Assembly: GCA_937888805.1 (NCBI GenBank)
Contig: CALBEY010000095.1
Coordinates: forward strand, 1 to 38,025
DNA: 38,025 nucleotides
Source: an uncultured Burkholderiaceae bacterium
GTDB taxonomy: Bacteria > Pseudomonadota > Gammaproteobacteria > Burkholderiales > Burkholderiaceae_B
Direction of reading: 5' to 3'
The notes beneath the pieces were generated by a model. It had not been told where the DNA came from. It did no database searches and worked only from the letters and a program-made list of their open reading frames with translations. This document shows positions 37,425 through 38,025 of this stretch, in pieces. The first letter of the stretch is position 1. Every line of letters begins with the position of its first letter. Position numbers and translations under genes: made by a program.

Positions 37425-38025
37425 AGAGATTCTCCGAAAGGAAGTAGATTGCTTGGGTCAATGGCAATAGAGACTGAGTCACCGACCTGCCAAGGCACAT
37501 CGCCATGGCAATCAACGAGAACAGGGGGTTGATTGGGTAGAGAAACAGTGAGTTGAACCTTATCTCCCAAAAATACTCGGGTCGAAACAACGCCGGGAGC
37601 GCCCGGAAGGTGGGGTGGTTGTATCGAAAGGTGTTCAGGTCGCACCATAAGTATTGAACCGTGTGACACGGGAACTGGCATGCTAAATGTATCGAAAGAC
37701 AGGACCCCTTGCGCGGTTTGTTCTGGGGAGCGCGTGATTCGATTCACCCGACCAAGAAAGGCTGCCACAAAGGGATGTGTGGGTTGGCGATAGAGCGCTT
37801 CTGGTTTACCAAGTTGCACGATCTGACCACTTTGCATCACAGCCATTCGATCGGCGATGGCCATGGCTTCTTTCTGATCATGCGTGACATACACCGCTGT
37901 GATGGAAAGCCGTCGCAACAATTGTCCAAGTTCGTCGCGCAGGGACTCTTTGAGTTTGGCGTCAAGCGCCGTCAGGGGTTCGTCTAGAAGCAGCACTTTG
38001 GGTTCGGCTGCAACCGCACGCGCCA
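37421..38025 (-). CDS. UgpC/PotA/MalK-type ABC transporter ATPase, N-terminus beyond the window
   Basis: This partial gene on the minus strand runs off the right edge. About 200 C-terminal residues are visible, beginning ARAVAAEPK before Walker B VLLLDEPLTALDAKL. It shows the D loop and switch His (YVTHDQKEAMAIADR) and then the CUT1-type TOBE/OB domain (MVRPEHLSI, VSTRVFLGDKVQLTV). Walker A and the LSGGQ signature lie outside. Such ATPases serve sugar, glycerol-3-phosphate, polyamine or iron importers. Coupling to a phosphodiesterase gene points to a glycerophosphodiester- or phosphonate-like cargo. The membrane and binding-protein genes probably lie to the right. Confidence 0.9.
   Translation of the reverse strand, partial: ARAVAAEPKVLLLDEPLTALDAKLKESLRDELGQLLRRLSITAVYVTHDQKEAMAIADRMAVMQSGQIVQLGKPEALYRQPTHPFVAAFLGRVNRITRSPEQTAQGVLSFDTFSMPVPVSHGSILMVRPEHLSIQPPHLPGAPGVVSTRVFLGDKVQLTVSLPNQPPVLVDCHGDVPWQVGDSVSIAIDPSNLLPFGESL

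Overview
The window looks like chromosome from a betaproteobacterium, probably Burkholderiales-like. The reasons are a Bug-type tripartite tricarboxylate transporter, a Coq7-type ubiquinone hydroxylase, a selenium/ergothioneine-type gene set of the kind known in that group, and moderate G+C. This is inference from gene content; no 16S or other marker is present. No rRNA, tRNA, CRISPR array or intact insertion sequence was seen.

Layout. (1) 1-3857: a small exported helical protein, then umuDC behind a near-perfect LexA box, then the inner-membrane protease SohB. (2) 4061-5438: a compact three-gene cobalt-type nitrile hydratase/thiocyanate hydrolase operon closed by a strong terminator. (3) 5657-6266: a DinJ/YafQ-type toxin-antitoxin pair with its own palindromic operator. 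(4) 6617-15218: the most interesting region, a selenium locus. On the minus strand senA, a phosphonate/selenate-type ABC transporter (binding protein, ATPase, double permease) and egtD form one tight operon. senB diverges from senA with 26 bp between the starts, and a flavoprotein-SelD fusion (SenC role) converges on senB with overlapping 3' ends. EgtD would make hercynine, SelD selenophosphate, SenB a selenosugar, and SenA would join them to make selenoneine, while the transporter plausibly brings in the selenium source.

(5) 15219-19048: a gene-poor stretch with palindromes, a PNPOx-fold protein, a Coq7 homologue interrupted by an in-frame TGA just after its last metal ligand, an orphan MazE-like antitoxin and three tiny membrane proteins. 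(6) 19332-22563: a YbbA/YbbP-type ABC exporter pair. (7) 22660-34616: a catabolic island. It has D-tartrate dehydratase, a TctCBA transporter, a glutaredoxin-DinB fusion, a TauD-type dioxygenase, a LeuCD-type hydro-lyase and a KKCGH-type C-C lyase on the plus strand. An SDR plus a histidinol-dehydrogenase-family enzyme converge on it from the minus strand. The likely theme is uptake and breakdown of a hydroxylated or branched di/tricarboxylate; the substrate is unknown. (8) 34869-38025: a C-terminal remnant of a WYL regulator, the CbpA/CbpM co-chaperone pair, and a metallophosphoesterase translationally coupled to an ABC ATPase that runs off the right edge.
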